The notes beneath the pieces were generated by a model, which did not search any database, was not told the DNA's origin, and saw only the letters and a list, made by a program, of their open reading frames with translations. Positions 1 through 9,517 of a DNA stretch of 64,000 nucleotides are shown piece by piece. The DNA is from an uncultured Bacteroidales bacterium (GTDB lineage: Bacteria > Bacteroidota > Bacteroidia > Bacteroidales > FEN-979): NCBI GenBank assembly GCA_903916595.1, contig CAIWXI010000055.1:71870-135869 (forward strand), given 5' to 3'. Position 1 is the stretch's first letter. The number at the start of each line of letters is the position of its first letter. A program made the position numbers and the translations under genes.

Positions 1-869
1 GATTTTTTATTGAGGACCCTGCCAGTAAACACACGAAGGGTATCATATACCGGGAGCAGAAAGATGCTGAACACGATAACTGCAGTTTCGCTGTAATTAA
101 AATAGGAAGTAACGTGACGGCTCATGACAAGTGAAAGTATACCCGCGGCCGAAAGGAGAAAGCCCAGAATCATCGAACCTGTATCGCCCATAAAAATTTT
201 TGCCGGATGATAATTATATTTCAGAAAACCAAGCAGGGCTCCAACAGTTGAAGCAGAGATTAAGGCCAGACTATGCTCGCCCGAAATGAAAAACAGGAAA
301 AAAAATCCGGTCATATTGATAAGCGCCAGACCGCCCGCAAGTCCGTCGATCCCGTCGATCAGGTTGAACGCGTTGATGATACCTGTCACAATAAAAATTG
401 TGATTATGTATTGAATAATATGTGGCAGATGGTTAATCCCCAGAATTCCGAACATGTCGTCGATCCGCAAGCCTGCGTGGGCCAGAAGCAGAGCTGCGAT
501 GATCTGGCCAAGGAATTTGACCTTTGGAGTTAATTCGCGCAGATCATCAGTTACACCTATTGTTATAAGGATAATCATTCCGGCGATCAGATGAAGCAAA
601 AAGTAGGAATTGCCATAAATAAACCATAATGGAATGGTAGCTACTATGCCTGAAACAATGCCCAGACCGCCTAAGCGGCTGATAGGGACTTTATGTACTT
701 TTCGCTCATTTGGTTTATCTACCAGGTTATACCTGGTCGATAATCTGATGATAACGGGTATCAGCATAAGGCAGATGATAAAGCTTACTCCCAAAGCTGC
801 GCCCGACAACAGCAACTCATCGGTGCCTTTATCACTAAAGAAATTATTGAATAAATCAAATCTGGACAT
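1..869 (-). CDS. WecA/MraY-family phosphosugar-1-phosphate transferase (partial, 3' end outside window)
   Basis: The minus strand is open from an ATG at 869-867 to the window edge (289 codons), with an in-frame TAA 12 bases upstream fixing the start. The translation is a multi-helix membrane protein with the family hallmarks: a VTDDL aspartate pair, the NAFNLIDGIDGLAGG loop and FMGDTGSM. Enzymes of this family transfer a sugar-1-phosphate from a UDP-sugar to undecaprenyl phosphate at the cytoplasmic membrane, the first step of O-antigen, capsule or peptidoglycan lipid-carrier synthesis. Its place downstream of three glycosyltransferases and an acetyltransferase points to surface polysaccharide (WecA/Rfe/TagO-like) rather than peptidoglycan MraY. 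The sugar specificity cannot be read from the sequence. The C-terminus is missing because the window ends. Confidence 0.93.
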   Translation of the reverse strand, partial: MSRFDLFNNFFSDKGTDELLLSGAALGVSFIICLMLIPVIIRLSTRYNLVDKPNERKVHKVPISRLGGLGIVSGIVATIPLWFIYGNSYFLLHLIAGMIILITIGVTDDLRELTPKVKFLGQIIAALLLAHAGLRIDDMFGILGINHLPHIIQYIITIFIVTGIINAFNLIDGIDGLAGGLALINMTGFFFLFFISGEHSLALISASTVGALLGFLKYNYHPAKIFMGDTGSMILGFLLSAAGILSLVMSRHVTSYFNYSETAVIVFSIFLLPVYDTLRVFTGRVLNKK

Positions 870-888
870 AGGCTGATATTAGAGAGTT

Positions 889-1656
889 TTACATTTGTCG
901 GTTCACCCATTCGGGGGGCATGAATTGTTTGAATTTCGATGCATTTTTATTAAACAGGGCCGCGAATGAAATCAGACCGTTGATATGCATGGCTCGAATG
1001 TCTTCGAGACTTTTCCGGATCACATTTTTAATGCTTTTATTACTTTCACCCCCCACCCGCATGCGTATCAGCACTAAGGGTATATAAAAGGTGCTTACCC
1101 TGAATCTTACAAGAAAACGCAGAATTGACTCATAATCTGCCGCTATGCGGAAAGTAGTGTTAAACCCGCCGTACTTTTCATAAATCTCTCTCTTCACGTA
1201 AAACGTTGGATGCGGTGGCATCCAACCCGTGAGAGCCCGGGCCCTTGAAAACCTGCGAGAACGCCAGAACCGTATGATCTTGTCGGTGTCGTTCTGATCA
1301 ACATAAACCAGGTCGCCATAAACCGAATCAACCTTGAATTTGATAAATGCCTCCGCTATCATTTTTGTAGTTTCGGTGGAGGCGAAAATATCGTCGGAAT
1401 GCAGGAATCCGACCACATCTCCCGTTGCCATCCTGATTCCCTTATTGAGTGCATCATACAGGCCCTTGTCCTTTTCGGAAATGAATTTCGAAACCCGGTC
1501 GCCATAAGAGCGGATGATATCACAGGTGCCGTCCTTTGACTTCCCGTCGACCAAAATATACTCTATGTCTTTATAAGACTGGCCCAGTACCGAATCCATG
1601 GTGTCGCGAAGGGTCTTTTCGCTGTTGTATGTGATCGTGATAATTGATATTTTCAT
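889..1656 (-). CDS. Family 2 glycosyltransferase (WcaE/WcaA-like)
   Basis: The 255-residue product has a GT-A fold N-terminus: strand-turn MKISIITITYNSEKTL, nucleotide-binding Asp37 in LVDGKSKDGT, and the metal-binding DxD-type motif HSDD at residues 86-89. Such enzymes move a sugar from a nucleotide donor onto a lipid-linked or glycan acceptor on the cytoplasmic face of the membrane. No membrane segment is obvious. It lies 19 bases upstream of the lipid-carrier transferase and 33 bases downstream of the acetyltransferase on the same strand, so it is probably part of one polysaccharide operon. Length is normal for short GT2 enzymes of colanic-acid-like clusters. Donor and acceptor are unknown. 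Confidence 0.9.
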   Translation of the reverse strand: MKISIITITYNSEKTLRDTMDSVLGQSYKDIEYILVDGKSKDGTCDIIRSYGDRVSKFISEKDKGLYDALNKGIRMATGDVVGFLHSDDIFASTETTKMIAEAFIKFKVDSVYGDLVYVDQNDTDKIIRFWRSRRFSRARALTGWMPPHPTFYVKREIYEKYGGFNTTFRIAADYESILRFLVRFRVSTFYIPLVLIRMRVGGESNKSIKNVIRKSLEDIRAMHINGLISFAALFNKNASKFKQFMPPEWVNRQM

Positions 1657-1689
1657 AGCGGATATTCTTGTTAAAGGTTACATCCCGGG

Positions 1690-2265
1690 TTAGCCTTGCT
1701 GTGCTGGGTTCCCGGTAGAATCGAAAATCCGGTCTTTTACTTTAACGGCCGGGTTTCCCTGGTAAATAGAATAGGGTTCGAGATCGCGTGTGGCTACTGA
1801 ATTCACTGCAAGAACCGCGTGGGATTTACAGTGTATTCCCGGACATACAATACTGTATGCACCTATCCAAACCCCGTCGTCAAGATTAATTTTTCCTGTG
1901 ATAAGATCAAACGTACTTTTCCTGTAATTGTGGTTGCCGCATAACAGCATCGCACCTTGTGAAATACAGCAGTTGGCGCCAATGACCACATCATCCAGAT
2001 TGTCGATCCATGAATTTTCCCCAATCCATGTATAATCCCCGATGCTGAGCCTCCAGGGGTATTTGATATTGACCGATGGTTTAATATTCACGCCTTTGCC
2101 AACCCTGGCTCCAAACAGCCGGAGCAGGGTACATTTTACTCCGCTTGAAGGAATCATGGCAGATTTGAAAAAGACGACGTTCACATAATACCATGCCAGC
2201 CGTTGAAGAGGGTTCCCCCCGGGATTGTAAGAACTGTTATCGTAGGTTGAGATATCGGTTCGCAT
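1690..2265 (-). CDS. Left-handed beta-helix acetyltransferase, WcaF-like
   Basis: The 191-residue protein shows hexapeptide-repeat character from about residue 50 to 165 (for example GKGVNIKPSVNIKYP, IGDYTWIGENSWID, GVWIGAYSIVCPG) and ends with the typical YQGNPAVKVKDR segment. This matches the WcaF/NodL/LacA acyltransferase group, which acetylates sugars of exported polysaccharides using acetyl-CoA. The predicted catalytic histidine lies in the CGNHNYRKSTFD loop. It is 2 bases from the upstream glycosyltransferase, indicating translational coupling. It probably adds O-acetyl groups to the polysaccharide built by this cluster. The acceptor is not known. Confidence 0.88.
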   Translation of the reverse strand: MRTDISTYDNSSYNPGGNPLQRLAWYYVNVVFFKSAMIPSSGVKCTLLRLFGARVGKGVNIKPSVNIKYPWRLSIGDYTWIGENSWIDNLDDVVIGANCCISQGAMLLCGNHNYRKSTFDLITGKINLDDGVWIGAYSIVCPGIHCKSHAVLAVNSVATRDLEPYSIYQGNPAVKVKDRIFDSTGNPAQQG

Positions 2266-2267
2266 AA

Positions 2268-3407
2268 TCAGAGGTTAAACAGGTTTATATTTTCGGAAAG
2301 CATTTCAGGATTTGAAACATAGGCCTGTGCGTATCTGAAAGCGTTTGCTGAAAAAGTTTCGAAACCCGGGCTGTCCATTGAAGCGAAAAACTCAACCGCC
2401 TCTTTGAAACCACCTGGATTTTCAAGAGGAATATCCCTGCCGATCCCTGCGTTTTCAAGGTCCTTCCATGGAGTACGGTCACTGATGATTACCGGACAAC
2501 CTGCCATAAAACTCTCTAAAATTGTATGACCAAAATTTTCACCGGTCGTCGGCAGTAGCATTAAATCATAAGTCTGAAGCTCATCTGGTATCTTTTCGCT
2601 GTTGATACTCCCCCTGTAATTTACCTTTATATTCGGGGACATTGATTCGATAAGGTTTTTACATTTATTCCAGTAAGCTTCGTCGTAAACGGGGCCTATC
2701 AGATCATAACGGATTTCATGATCTTTACACTGCCTGAGTATTTCCAGCGCATACAGCTGGTTCTTTTCGGGGGAAATACGGGCTACTGTAACCATGCTTA
2801 ATTTGCCCGTGGTTTTTGGTTTACGCAACGGAGGGGAAGAAATTTTCCGGGGAAGTTCCCTGGCCAGCAGGATCCGTGTATTCTTACCGATATGAGACTG
2901 GATGTCGGCTGTTTCATGGGAAGTTACCGAGTGGAAAACCGTGCCATTGTAATATCCGGTCAACCTCGCGGCTCCGAGGAACAGTTTTTTCCTGAATGGT
3001 TTTACTGCAAGAGCTCCTGACCCGAGATTTCCGTGAGGACAAATGATAATATGGCTGTATTTTTGCCTTTTTGCTAGCAGAAGCGGAAGTATGGAATAGG
3101 AAAACCCGAACAACAGGTGGATGTAAACCATATCATACCTTGTTTCCTTAAGGATTGATGAAAATGTTTTAGACGTTTGATTGGCGTCTGAAACATAAAA
3201 TACATTCACATTCGGCGCAATCACAGTCCACCGGTCAGGAGTAATTCCCTCATACGGAGTGGTCTCGGTATAATCGGTATTACGGGTAACGATAAAGAAT
3301 TCGAATTCGTTTTTCAGAAAATCCACCTGGTTCATAAAAGCACGAATGGTCCCACCCGCTTTATATCCCGGCCAGTAATAATCGGTAAAGGAGATTATTT
3401 TCTTCAT
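2268..3407 (-). CDS. GT4-family glycosyltransferase
   Basis: The 379-residue product has a GT-B layout. The N-terminal half begins ISFTDYYWPGYKAGGTIRAF, a glycine-rich acceptor-side loop. The C-terminal half carries VARISPEKNQLYALEIL and the EX7E-type donor motif in GENFGHTILESFMAGCPV. Retaining GT4 enzymes transfer hexoses from UDP- or GDP-sugars to glycan intermediates. One base separates it from the upstream gene and two from the downstream one, consistent with a single transcript. No signal peptide or transmembrane helix is seen, so it should act at the inner membrane surface. Sugar specificity is not deducible. Confidence 0.9.
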   Translation of the reverse strand: MKKIISFTDYYWPGYKAGGTIRAFMNQVDFLKNEFEFFIVTRNTDYTETTPYEGITPDRWTVIAPNVNVFYVSDANQTSKTFSSILKETRYDMVYIHLLFGFSYSILPLLLAKRQKYSHIIICPHGNLGSGALAVKPFRKKLFLGAARLTGYYNGTVFHSVTSHETADIQSHIGKNTRILLARELPRKISSPPLRKPKTTGKLSMVTVARISPEKNQLYALEILRQCKDHEIRYDLIGPVYDEAYWNKCKNLIESMSPNIKVNYRGSINSEKIPDELQTYDLMLLPTTGENFGHTILESFMAGCPVIISDRTPWKDLENAGIGRDIPLENPGGFKEAVEFFASMDSPGFETFSANAFRYAQAYVSNPEMLSENINLFNL

Positions 3408-3408
3408 G

Positions 3409-4401
3409 TCATGATGTTACTATTTGCGCATAAATATCGGCAAATTTGTTTCCTATTGTTTGTGGATGAAAGCGTTTAATATTTTCAAAACCATTATTGA
3501 TCAGCTTCAAGCGTAATGCTTCGCCGGATATCAGCTGAATAACAGCCTGCCTGATTTCTTCGGTGTTTTCTGCATCGATAATCAGTGCTGCATCGCCGGC
3601 TACTTCGGGAAGGGATGTATTATTGCCGGCAATGACCGGCCGGCCGATGGCATTGGCCTCCAGTATTGGCAACCCGAATCCCTCATACAGGGAGGCGAAC
3701 AGGACAATATCAGCTTTTCGGTATTGATCAAGCACTTCTGAGTAGGGCAGGTTGAAATGATTTTCCCAGGTGATGTTGTGCTGTTTAAGCAAAGCCAGAT
3801 GCTCATCGGTGAGCTTTCCGATGATGATCAGCGTAACATCAAGTCGTTCCAAAGCAGGGATCACCCGGTGCAGGTTCTTGTTCGGGGTTGTCCCGATTTG
3901 TAGTATAACCGGTTTCGATGCATTGAATTTCCTGGGTGAAGGAATTATATCGGGCGAGATGCAGTCGTGTACAACCAGGATCTTTGAAGAGTCAATACCG
4001 GTTTTTTCGATGAGATCTTTCTTGATAAATTCGGAAATCACAGTGATATAACGGACCCTCCTTGCAGGAAGTGTAAACCAGAAAAATTTAAGGACAGCTA
4101 TGCGTAGCCGACCTCCCGATGAAAGAATCCTGAGATCATGAATAGTAAGAATGGTTTTATATTTTTTCATCAGGATGGCGATATAATGTACATCTCCGGT
4201 GATGTGATTTACTTCTCCCTGATGCCGGGCCGCGTCGATGGTATTATAAACTCTTTTCCACAGCCCGGTGCTGTTCTCCTTCATTACATAACGCTGGGGA
4301 GTAACACGTCCGGGCAAGGCAGAAATGATAGTATCAAACAGCTCTTCAATACTGTGGTGCCAGGGGGCATTGGCTTTGCGGAAAAAAAAGACAGTTTGCA
4401 T
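3409..4401 (-). CDS. GT4-family glycosyltransferase (group 1)
   Basis: The 330-residue protein is a GT-B glycosyltransferase. The donor-side half contains [20 protein letters not shown] and the conserved [17 protein letters not shown] block, which has the two glutamates of the EX7E signature. It is the first gene of the polysaccharide cluster on the minus strand and ends one base before the next glycosyltransferase. The two GT4 genes share this fold but differ clearly in sequence, so they probably form different linkages. Only 75 bases lie between its start and the end of the receiver gene upstream, with no clear promoter of its own, so transcription could continue from the receiver gene. Confidence 0.9.
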   Translation of the reverse strand: MQTVFFFRKANAPWHHSIEELFDTIISALPGRVTPQRYVMKENSTGLWKRVYNTIDAARHQGEVNHITGDVHYIAILMKKYKTILTIHDLRILSSGGRLRIAVLKFFWFTLPARRVRYITVISEFIKKDLIEKTGIDSSKILVVHDCISPDIIPSPRKFNASKPVILQIGTTPNKNLHRVIPALERLDVTLIIIGKLTDEHLALLKQHNITWENHFNLPYSEVLDQYRKADIVLFASLYEGFGLPILEANAIGRPVIAGNNTSLPEVAGDAALIIDAENTEEIRQAVIQLISGEALRLKLINNGFENIKRFHPQTIGNKFADIYAQIVTS

Positions 4402-4476
4402 ATTCCTTTAATAGTTAAACCCAAAAAAAGGATTCATGCTCGCTAAAATACAACAAAAAACGGTCTCGGGTTTATT

Positions 4477-4917
4477 TCATTCCGTATCGGTAAGGAATTT
4501 TTTTACATTCGAAATGATTTTCTTTACCGGCTTGTTCGCTGACTTAGCCTGCATATCCGACTCAACTTCTTTTATAATAACCAGAAGTTTATCGAATGCA
4601 TGTTCATCTTTTGTAATATAGTCTTTTGCTCCTTGTTTAATCGATTGAACAGCAATTTTTACATCTTTCTGCCCCGACATGAATATCACCTTTAAATCTG
4701 GTTTATACGCCCTGATCTTCTGCAGTACCTCAACACCGTTAACCATTCCAAGCTGGTGATCCATGATCACAAGGTCGGGAACGGTATCTTCATAAATCTG
4801 AAGAAGACATTCCATCCCATTATCAAGATGTTTCACATTATCGTATCCATTATTATGAAGAAGGCCCAGCATCATGGTTGCGTAAAACGGATCGTCTTCC
4901 ACTAAAAGAATAAACAT
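4477..4917 (-). CDS. Single-domain response regulator (CheY-like receiver)
   Basis: The 146-residue product is one receiver domain and a short basic tail with no DNA-binding or enzymatic output. The acidic pocket (Glu7, Asp8, Asp9), phospho-acceptor Asp53 in VIMDHQL, Ser81 in FMSGQ and Lys103 in YITKDEHAF are present, so phosphorylation should work. Domains of this kind pass phosphate between kinases and Hpt proteins or act by protein contact. It is transcribed divergently from the 1225-residue hybrid kinase starting 126 bases away, whose C-terminal Hpt domain is a plausible partner. That pairing is inferred from position only. Confidence 0.9.
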   Translation of the reverse strand: MFILLVEDDPFYATMMLGLLHNNGYDNVKHLDNGMECLLQIYEDTVPDLVIMDHQLGMVNGVEVLQKIRAYKPDLKVIFMSGQKDVKIAVQSIKQGAKDYITKDEHAFDKLLVIIKEVESDMQAKSANKPVKKIISNVKKFLTDTE

Positions 4918-5043
4918 GGTATAAATTTGGTTTAATGTTAATTGATATTATTTACTTTTGATGTGCCTGAAAGCGAATTCAAAAACATTTATTTTCTATT
5001 ATTCTAACAGATATTCAATCCCGATAAAGGTAAAGAAAAAAAG

Positions 5044-8000
5044 ATGAGATCAGACCAGACAGATAAAATTTCTCAAGAGATGCTATTGAATTTGGCATTA
5101 GCAGCAGGAGGTGATGCTGAAAAACACAAGTATGATCTGAAAAGTTTTTTAGATACTGCGGTCCCTGCATTCATTACAATACTGAATTGCAAAACCGCAT
5201 TAGTGCTAAGGTTTTCAGAACAGGGCTTACAAGTGGAATATCCTGAAAGTCAATCTGCTATTCCAGAACGTATATTAAGTGTTTTGTCTGCATCCGGTTT
5301 TTCTGAAAAGGCGGAATCCATAAGTGGTTCAGGATACCGGGTAGTTGAGAAGGACCAGCTTCACTATATCTTTCCAATGAAGGGAAGAGGTTTTTTTATT
5401 CTTTCGCGGGAGAGCAGATTTGATGAAGGTTTTCCTGAATTAATGTGTCGGGTTGTTGACATCCTGTCGAATACATGCCACACAATTGGAGAGGTAAGCC
5501 TACTCGAGAATACGAAGAAAACGCTAAACCGGGAGCGGAATCTTCTGCGCACTATCATCGATAATATTCCAGAGCCGGTCTACGTAAAGGATCTTGAAGG
5601 CAGAAAGATACTGCTGAACCAGGCGGAAGCTGATTTGCTTGGCGTTGGTTCTGTCGAAGAAATTTTAGGCAAAACAGATGCAGATTTCTACCCGGAAGAT
5701 GTAGCACAGAAGACCAAAATAGAAGATCTTCAGATCATTAGCACACAGACTCCGATGATTCATGAGGAAGGGATGGTTACCACGAAATCCGGTTCGGAGA
5801 TCTGGCTTGAAGGAAATAAAATTCCCTATTTCGACAGTAGTGGAAAGATCATGGGGATCATAGGGATCAGTCACAATATCACGAAGCGCAAGAAGGCGGA
5901 GAGAGAAATTCAGGAAAATGCAGATAAATATCAATCTATTTTTAATTCCTTCCTGGACCTTTTCTATCGTTCCGACCTGAAAGGGAATATTCTTGTCGTT
6001 TCACCCTCGGTTTACAAGTTAGCCGGCTACCTGCCCGGGGAACTAATAGGTAAAACAGTGGATGCGGTGTATGCTGATCTTAAGAGCCGCAATAAAATGA
6101 TAGAATTGCTACTGACAAACGGGTCGGTAAATGATTATGAAAATGTGCTTATTAAAAAGGATGGCAGCCATGTACCGGTATCCATAAATAGTCATTTGAT
6201 CACCGGCGCGGATGGCAAACCTGAGTTCATCGAAGGAAGCATCCGTGATATCTCTGAACGAAAGGAAGCTGAAGAAAAACTGGCAGGCTTACTTCAGCAG
6301 CAGAATCTTATTACCCAGGTGGCTGCTGAATTCATCAATATTCCTTTGGATAGCAGTGATGAAGCCGTTAACAGGTTACTCTCTCTGATAGGGGCTCAGA
6401 ACACGGTCGACAGGGTATACATTTTTACCTATGATTTTGCTTCGGATACTATGTCGAACACGCATGAATGGTGTGCCCGGGGAGTCACTCCCCAAAAGGA
6501 TCATCTGCAAATGATTCCTCTTGAATCATATTCATCATGGGTTCAGACCCATCAGCGTAGCGAGATGTTGATAGTGCCCGATGTGACTAAACTGGAGAAA
6601 GAGGATGTATACAGAATGATGCTCGAGCCCCAGGGAATAAAAACCCTGATCACAGTTCCCATGGTACTGGAAGAAGAGTGCCTGGGATTTGTGGGCTTTG
6701 ATTCGGTAAAAACAGTAAAAAAATGGAGTAAGGAAGAAGTTACCTTATTACAGTTAGTTGCCGATCTTCTATGTAATGTCACCGACAGAAAAAGAACAGA
6801 ACAGGCCCTCAAAACAAGGGAGGCATACCTGAGGGCGATCTTTAACAATGTTCCATACCTGATGTGGCTGAAAGATTTCGAGGGCCGCTACCTGCTGGTC
6901 AACCAGCCTTTCCTCGACTATTTCAGTTTTACTGAACATGATAATCCGATAGGAAAAACAGCAAAAGATATATGGTCAATGTCGATTTCTCAGAGTTTCA
7001 TTGATCAGGACAAGGAAGTGCTGCGAACCGGAGAACTGAAAATTATTGAGGAACAACTTGAATTTCACGGGAAAAAGGCCTGGTTTGAAATATATCGGGC
7101 TCCCATTATCGATCCTGATGGCCAGATCCTTGGAACTTCAGGTATTGCGCGTGATATTACAGGACGGATCAAGGCCGACAGGGAATTAAAAAAAGCCACC
7201 GAAGAAGCAAAAGCAGCCAGTGTTGCAAAGACCCGCTTCCTTGCCAATATGAGTCATGAAATCCGCACTCCGATGAATGCCATCATTGGCATGGTCAGAC
7301 TGCTGCTTGAATCGAGAGTCTCCGAACCTCAGATGAAGCTGCTTGATAACATGAAGACTTCATCGGAAACACTTCTCAGTATTATCAATGATATTCTTGA
7401 TTTTTCAAAAATTGAATCCGGGCAGATCGAGATTGAAAAGACCGATTTCAATCTCAATGAACTTTTCCGCAGGATTTATGATGCAAATGAATTCAGGGCC
7501 GATGAAAAAGGGATTAAACTCAGTTATATAATTGATGAACGGATCCCTGAGTTTCTTCAAGGTGATCCTTTGCATTTACAGCAGATTCTTAATAATCTTG
7601 TGAGTAATGCAATCAAATTTACCCAGGAAGGAATGGTAGAATTAAGATGTGAACTTATCGGAAGTGAAAATGGCAGACATAGGATTTTTTTCCTGGTAGA
7701 AGATACCGGTATCGGTATAAGCCTCGAAAACCAGAAAAAAATATTCAACAGCTTCCAGCAGGAAGATGAGAGCATTACACGCATTTACGGAGGGACTGGT
7801 CTTGGGCTGGCAATCAGCCAGCAGCTGGTTGAGCTCATGGGAGGCATGTTATCGGTTGAAAGCGCCAGAAATAAAGGAAGTAAATTTTTCTTTACTATCG
7901 AACTTGGCGAGGGATTAGAGACGAAGCATGGGATTGATCAAAAACAACTGACAGAGAAGACATATTCATTAAAAGGGACTACTTTACTGCTGGTTGAGGA

Positions 8001-8721
8001 TAACAAATTCAATCAGTTCATTGCACAAGCAATTCTTGAGAAATGGAAAGCTAAAACAGTTCTCTGCGAAGATGGACAGCAGGCTTTGGACAAACTGCGT
8101 AATGAATCCTTTGATCTTATCCTGATGGATCTTCAGATGCCGGTGATGGACGGAATTACTGCTTCTGCCATTATCAGACAGGAACTGAAATTGAAAACCC
8201 CTATACTCGCTCTGACAGCGAATGTTGTGATGGGAATTGAGGAAAGATGCACAAAAGCAGGGATGCAGGGGTATATTTCGAAGCCATTTAATGAGGATGA
8301 ATTATACAAGAAAATCAAATTAGCTCTGGGAGTAGAAAAAGAAACAACTGAACGTCCATCCAAAGAAATAGAACAAGTTCAACTCTGCGACATCTCACGC
8401 CTTGTCAAGATGGTAGGAAATGATACCGGGATGCTGAAAAAAATGGTTGAAAAGTTCCTGGAAGTTACGCCTGAATATATCAGAGATCTATCGGAGGCCT
8501 CGTTAAATCATGATATTGATGCCATAAGCAGAATATCCCATAAATTAAAATCGGCCATTGATCTGGTATCAAATGACAGCATGCGCAAACTGATTCAAAC
8601 CATCAACGATATCAGTAAAACGGGGAAGGAGAGTGATGAGCTAAATGAACTGATCCAAAAATTTCTTCAGTATTTTGTATTTCTGGAAAAGCAGCTAAAC
8701 GATGAGATACAGGGAAAGTAA
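5044..8721 (+). CDS. Soluble hybrid histidine kinase: GAF-like, PAS, PAS, GAF, PAS, HisKA, HATPase, REC, Hpt
   Basis: The 1225-residue protein has no transmembrane segment. Domains in order: a divergent GAF-like N-terminus (about 30-155), PAS (168-285), PAS (295-410), GAF (420-580), PAS (596-715), HisKA with His738 in NMSHEIRTPMN, HATPase (about 840-955; DTGIGIS and GGTGLGLAIS boxes), receiver with Asp1029 in LILMDLQMP, and Hpt with His1166 in ISHKLKSAID. A complete His-Asp-His relay is therefore present and a separate receiver must take the final phosphate; the divergent receiver at 4477-4917 is a candidate. The sensed signal should be cytoplasmic. A TACTTTTG match to the Bacteroidota -7 element lies at 4953-4960 without a convincing -33 partner. 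The architecture closely matches the C-terminal half of the kinase at 9480-11972. Confidence 0.93.
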   Translation: MRSDQTDKISQEMLLNLALAAGGDAEKHKYDLKSFLDTAVPAFITILNCKTALVLRFSEQGLQVEYPESQSAIPERILSVLSASGFSEKAESISGSGYRVVEKDQLHYIFPMKGRGFFILSRESRFDEGFPELMCRVVDILSNTCHTIGEVSLLENTKKTLNRERNLLRTIIDNIPEPVYVKDLEGRKILLNQAEADLLGVGSVEEILGKTDADFYPEDVAQKTKIEDLQIISTQTPMIHEEGMVTTKSGSEIWLEGNKIPYFDSSGKIMGIIGISHNITKRKKAEREIQENADKYQSIFNSFLDLFYRSDLKGNILVVSPSVYKLAGYLPGELIGKTVDAVYADLKSRNKMIELLLTNGSVNDYENVLIKKDGSHVPVSINSHLITGADGKPEFIEGSIRDISERKEAEEKLAGLLQQQNLITQVAAEFINIPLDSSDEAVNRLLSLIGAQNTVDRVYIFTYDFASDTMSNTHEWCARGVTPQKDHLQMIPLESYSSWVQTHQRSEMLIVPDVTKLEKEDVYRMMLEPQGIKTLITVPMVLEEECLGFVGFDSVKTVKKWSKEEVTLLQLVADLLCNVTDRKRTEQALKTREAYLRAIFNNVPYLMWLKDFEGRYLLVNQPFLDYFSFTEHDNPIGKTAKDIWSMSISQSFIDQDKEVLRTGELKIIEEQLEFHGKKAWFEIYRAPIIDPDGQILGTSGIARDITGRIKADRELKKATEEAKAASVAKTRFLANMSHEIRTPMNAIIGMVRLLLESRVSEPQMKLLDNMKTSSETLLSIINDILDFSKIESGQIEIEKTDFNLNELFRRIYDANEFRADEKGIKLSYIIDERIPEFLQGDPLHLQQILNNLVSNAIKFTQEGMVELRCELIGSENGRHRIFFLVEDTGIGISLENQKKIFNSFQQEDESITRIYGGTGLGLAISQQLVELMGGMLSVESARNKGSKFFFTIELGEGLETKHGIDQKQLTEKTYSLKGTTLLLVEDNKFNQFIAQAILEKWKAKTVLCEDGQQALDKLRNESFDLILMDLQMPVMDGITASAIIRQELKLKTPILALTANVVMGIEERCTKAGMQGYISKPFNEDELYKKIKLALGVEKETTERPSKEIEQVQLCDISRLVKMVGNDTGMLKKMVEKFLEVTPEYIRDLSEASLNHDIDAISRISHKLKSAIDLVSNDSMRKLIQTINDISKTGKESDELNELIQKFLQYFVFLEKQLNDEIQGK

Positions 8722-9517
8722 AGTTACGTTGAAATATATGACCGAAATAAATTTTTTGTTTTACAAGTCTGTTTCCCAGCTTGTTATGCCTTTGGGCTTG
8801 ACATTTCTGGGTTTGATACTTTCGCTCGTTTTTTTTTATTTTGAAAAAAAAGAACCAGCGGTCTTCTTTTTTCTGTTTTCACTTTCCTGGTTGTGGTTAT
8901 GGAGTACTCCTGTATGGAGTGATTTTATAAGAGGAAGACTTGAATCGAAATACAATTACCGTAAGGCTGAAGAGTTCCCCGTTGCCGATGCCATTGTTGT
9001 GCTGGGGGGGGGTGTAAGAGGTTTTGCAGGCAAGGAATTACCACTCATAGACCTGAACCGTGCCGCTGACCGTGAATTGTTTGCTGCTCAGCTGTTTCAT
9101 GCAGGTAAATCAAGAATTATCATTTTGAGTGGCGGAGCCGATCCTTTCATCAAGTCAGGCGCGTCTACACTGGGAATGAAGACCTTTCTAATTAATCTGG
9201 GCGTGCCCGCGGCAGCCATCACGATCGGGGCGAACAGCCGGAATACTGTAGAAAACGTTGAGGAAGTCATTCAGATGGTAAAGCCGGTAAAGGGAAAAAC
9301 AATTTTGCTGGTTACCTCGGCGATGCATATGAATCGGGCATACTGGCTTTTTTCCCGTTCAGATTTTACTATTATACCTGCTCCTGCTGATTTTGAGGTT
9401 GTGAAATCGCCATTTTCGATTTACAGGTTATTGCCCGATGCCGAAGCCCTTGAGAACAGCTCCAGGGCTGCAAGGGAAATCATTGGCCTGTGGTCGTATC
9501 ATTTGGGATTTCTTTGA
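8702..9517 (+). CDS. ElyC/SanA/YdcF-type (DUF218) membrane protein
   Basis: The product has two N-terminal hydrophobic segments (LVMPLGLTFLGLILSLVFFY and a second Phe/Leu/Trp-rich one) followed by a DUF218 domain with DAIVVLGGGVRG, ILSGGADPF, NSRNTVENV and LLVTSAMHMNRA. DUF218 proteins such as E. coli ElyC and SanA act in envelope integrity and lipid-carrier metabolism, but the reaction is not settled. The longest frame starts at 8702 inside the upstream kinase gene. The ATG at 8738 (MTEINFLFYKS) is more likely, because the first 12 residues come from sequence overlapping the kinase stop and the helix follows directly after residue 13. Its 3' end overlaps the convergent kinase gene by 38 bases. 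Confidence 0.88.
   Translation: MRYRESKVTLKYMTEINFLFYKSVSQLVMPLGLTFLGLILSLVFFYFEKKEPAVFFFLFSLSWLWLWSTPVWSDFIRGRLESKYNYRKAEEFPVADAIVVLGGGVRGFAGKELPLIDLNRAADRELFAAQLFHAGKSRIIILSGGADPFIKSGASTLGMKTFLINLGVPAAAITIGANSRNTVENVEEVIQMVKPVKGKTILLVTSAMHMNRAYWLFSRSDFTIIPAPADFEVVKSPFSIYRLLPDAEALENSSRAAREIIGLWSYHLGFL

Noticed and set aside
273-876. Two plus-strand frames of 86 and 80 codons
   Set aside because: They are antisense to the clear WecA/MraY-family gene and show no family motifs.
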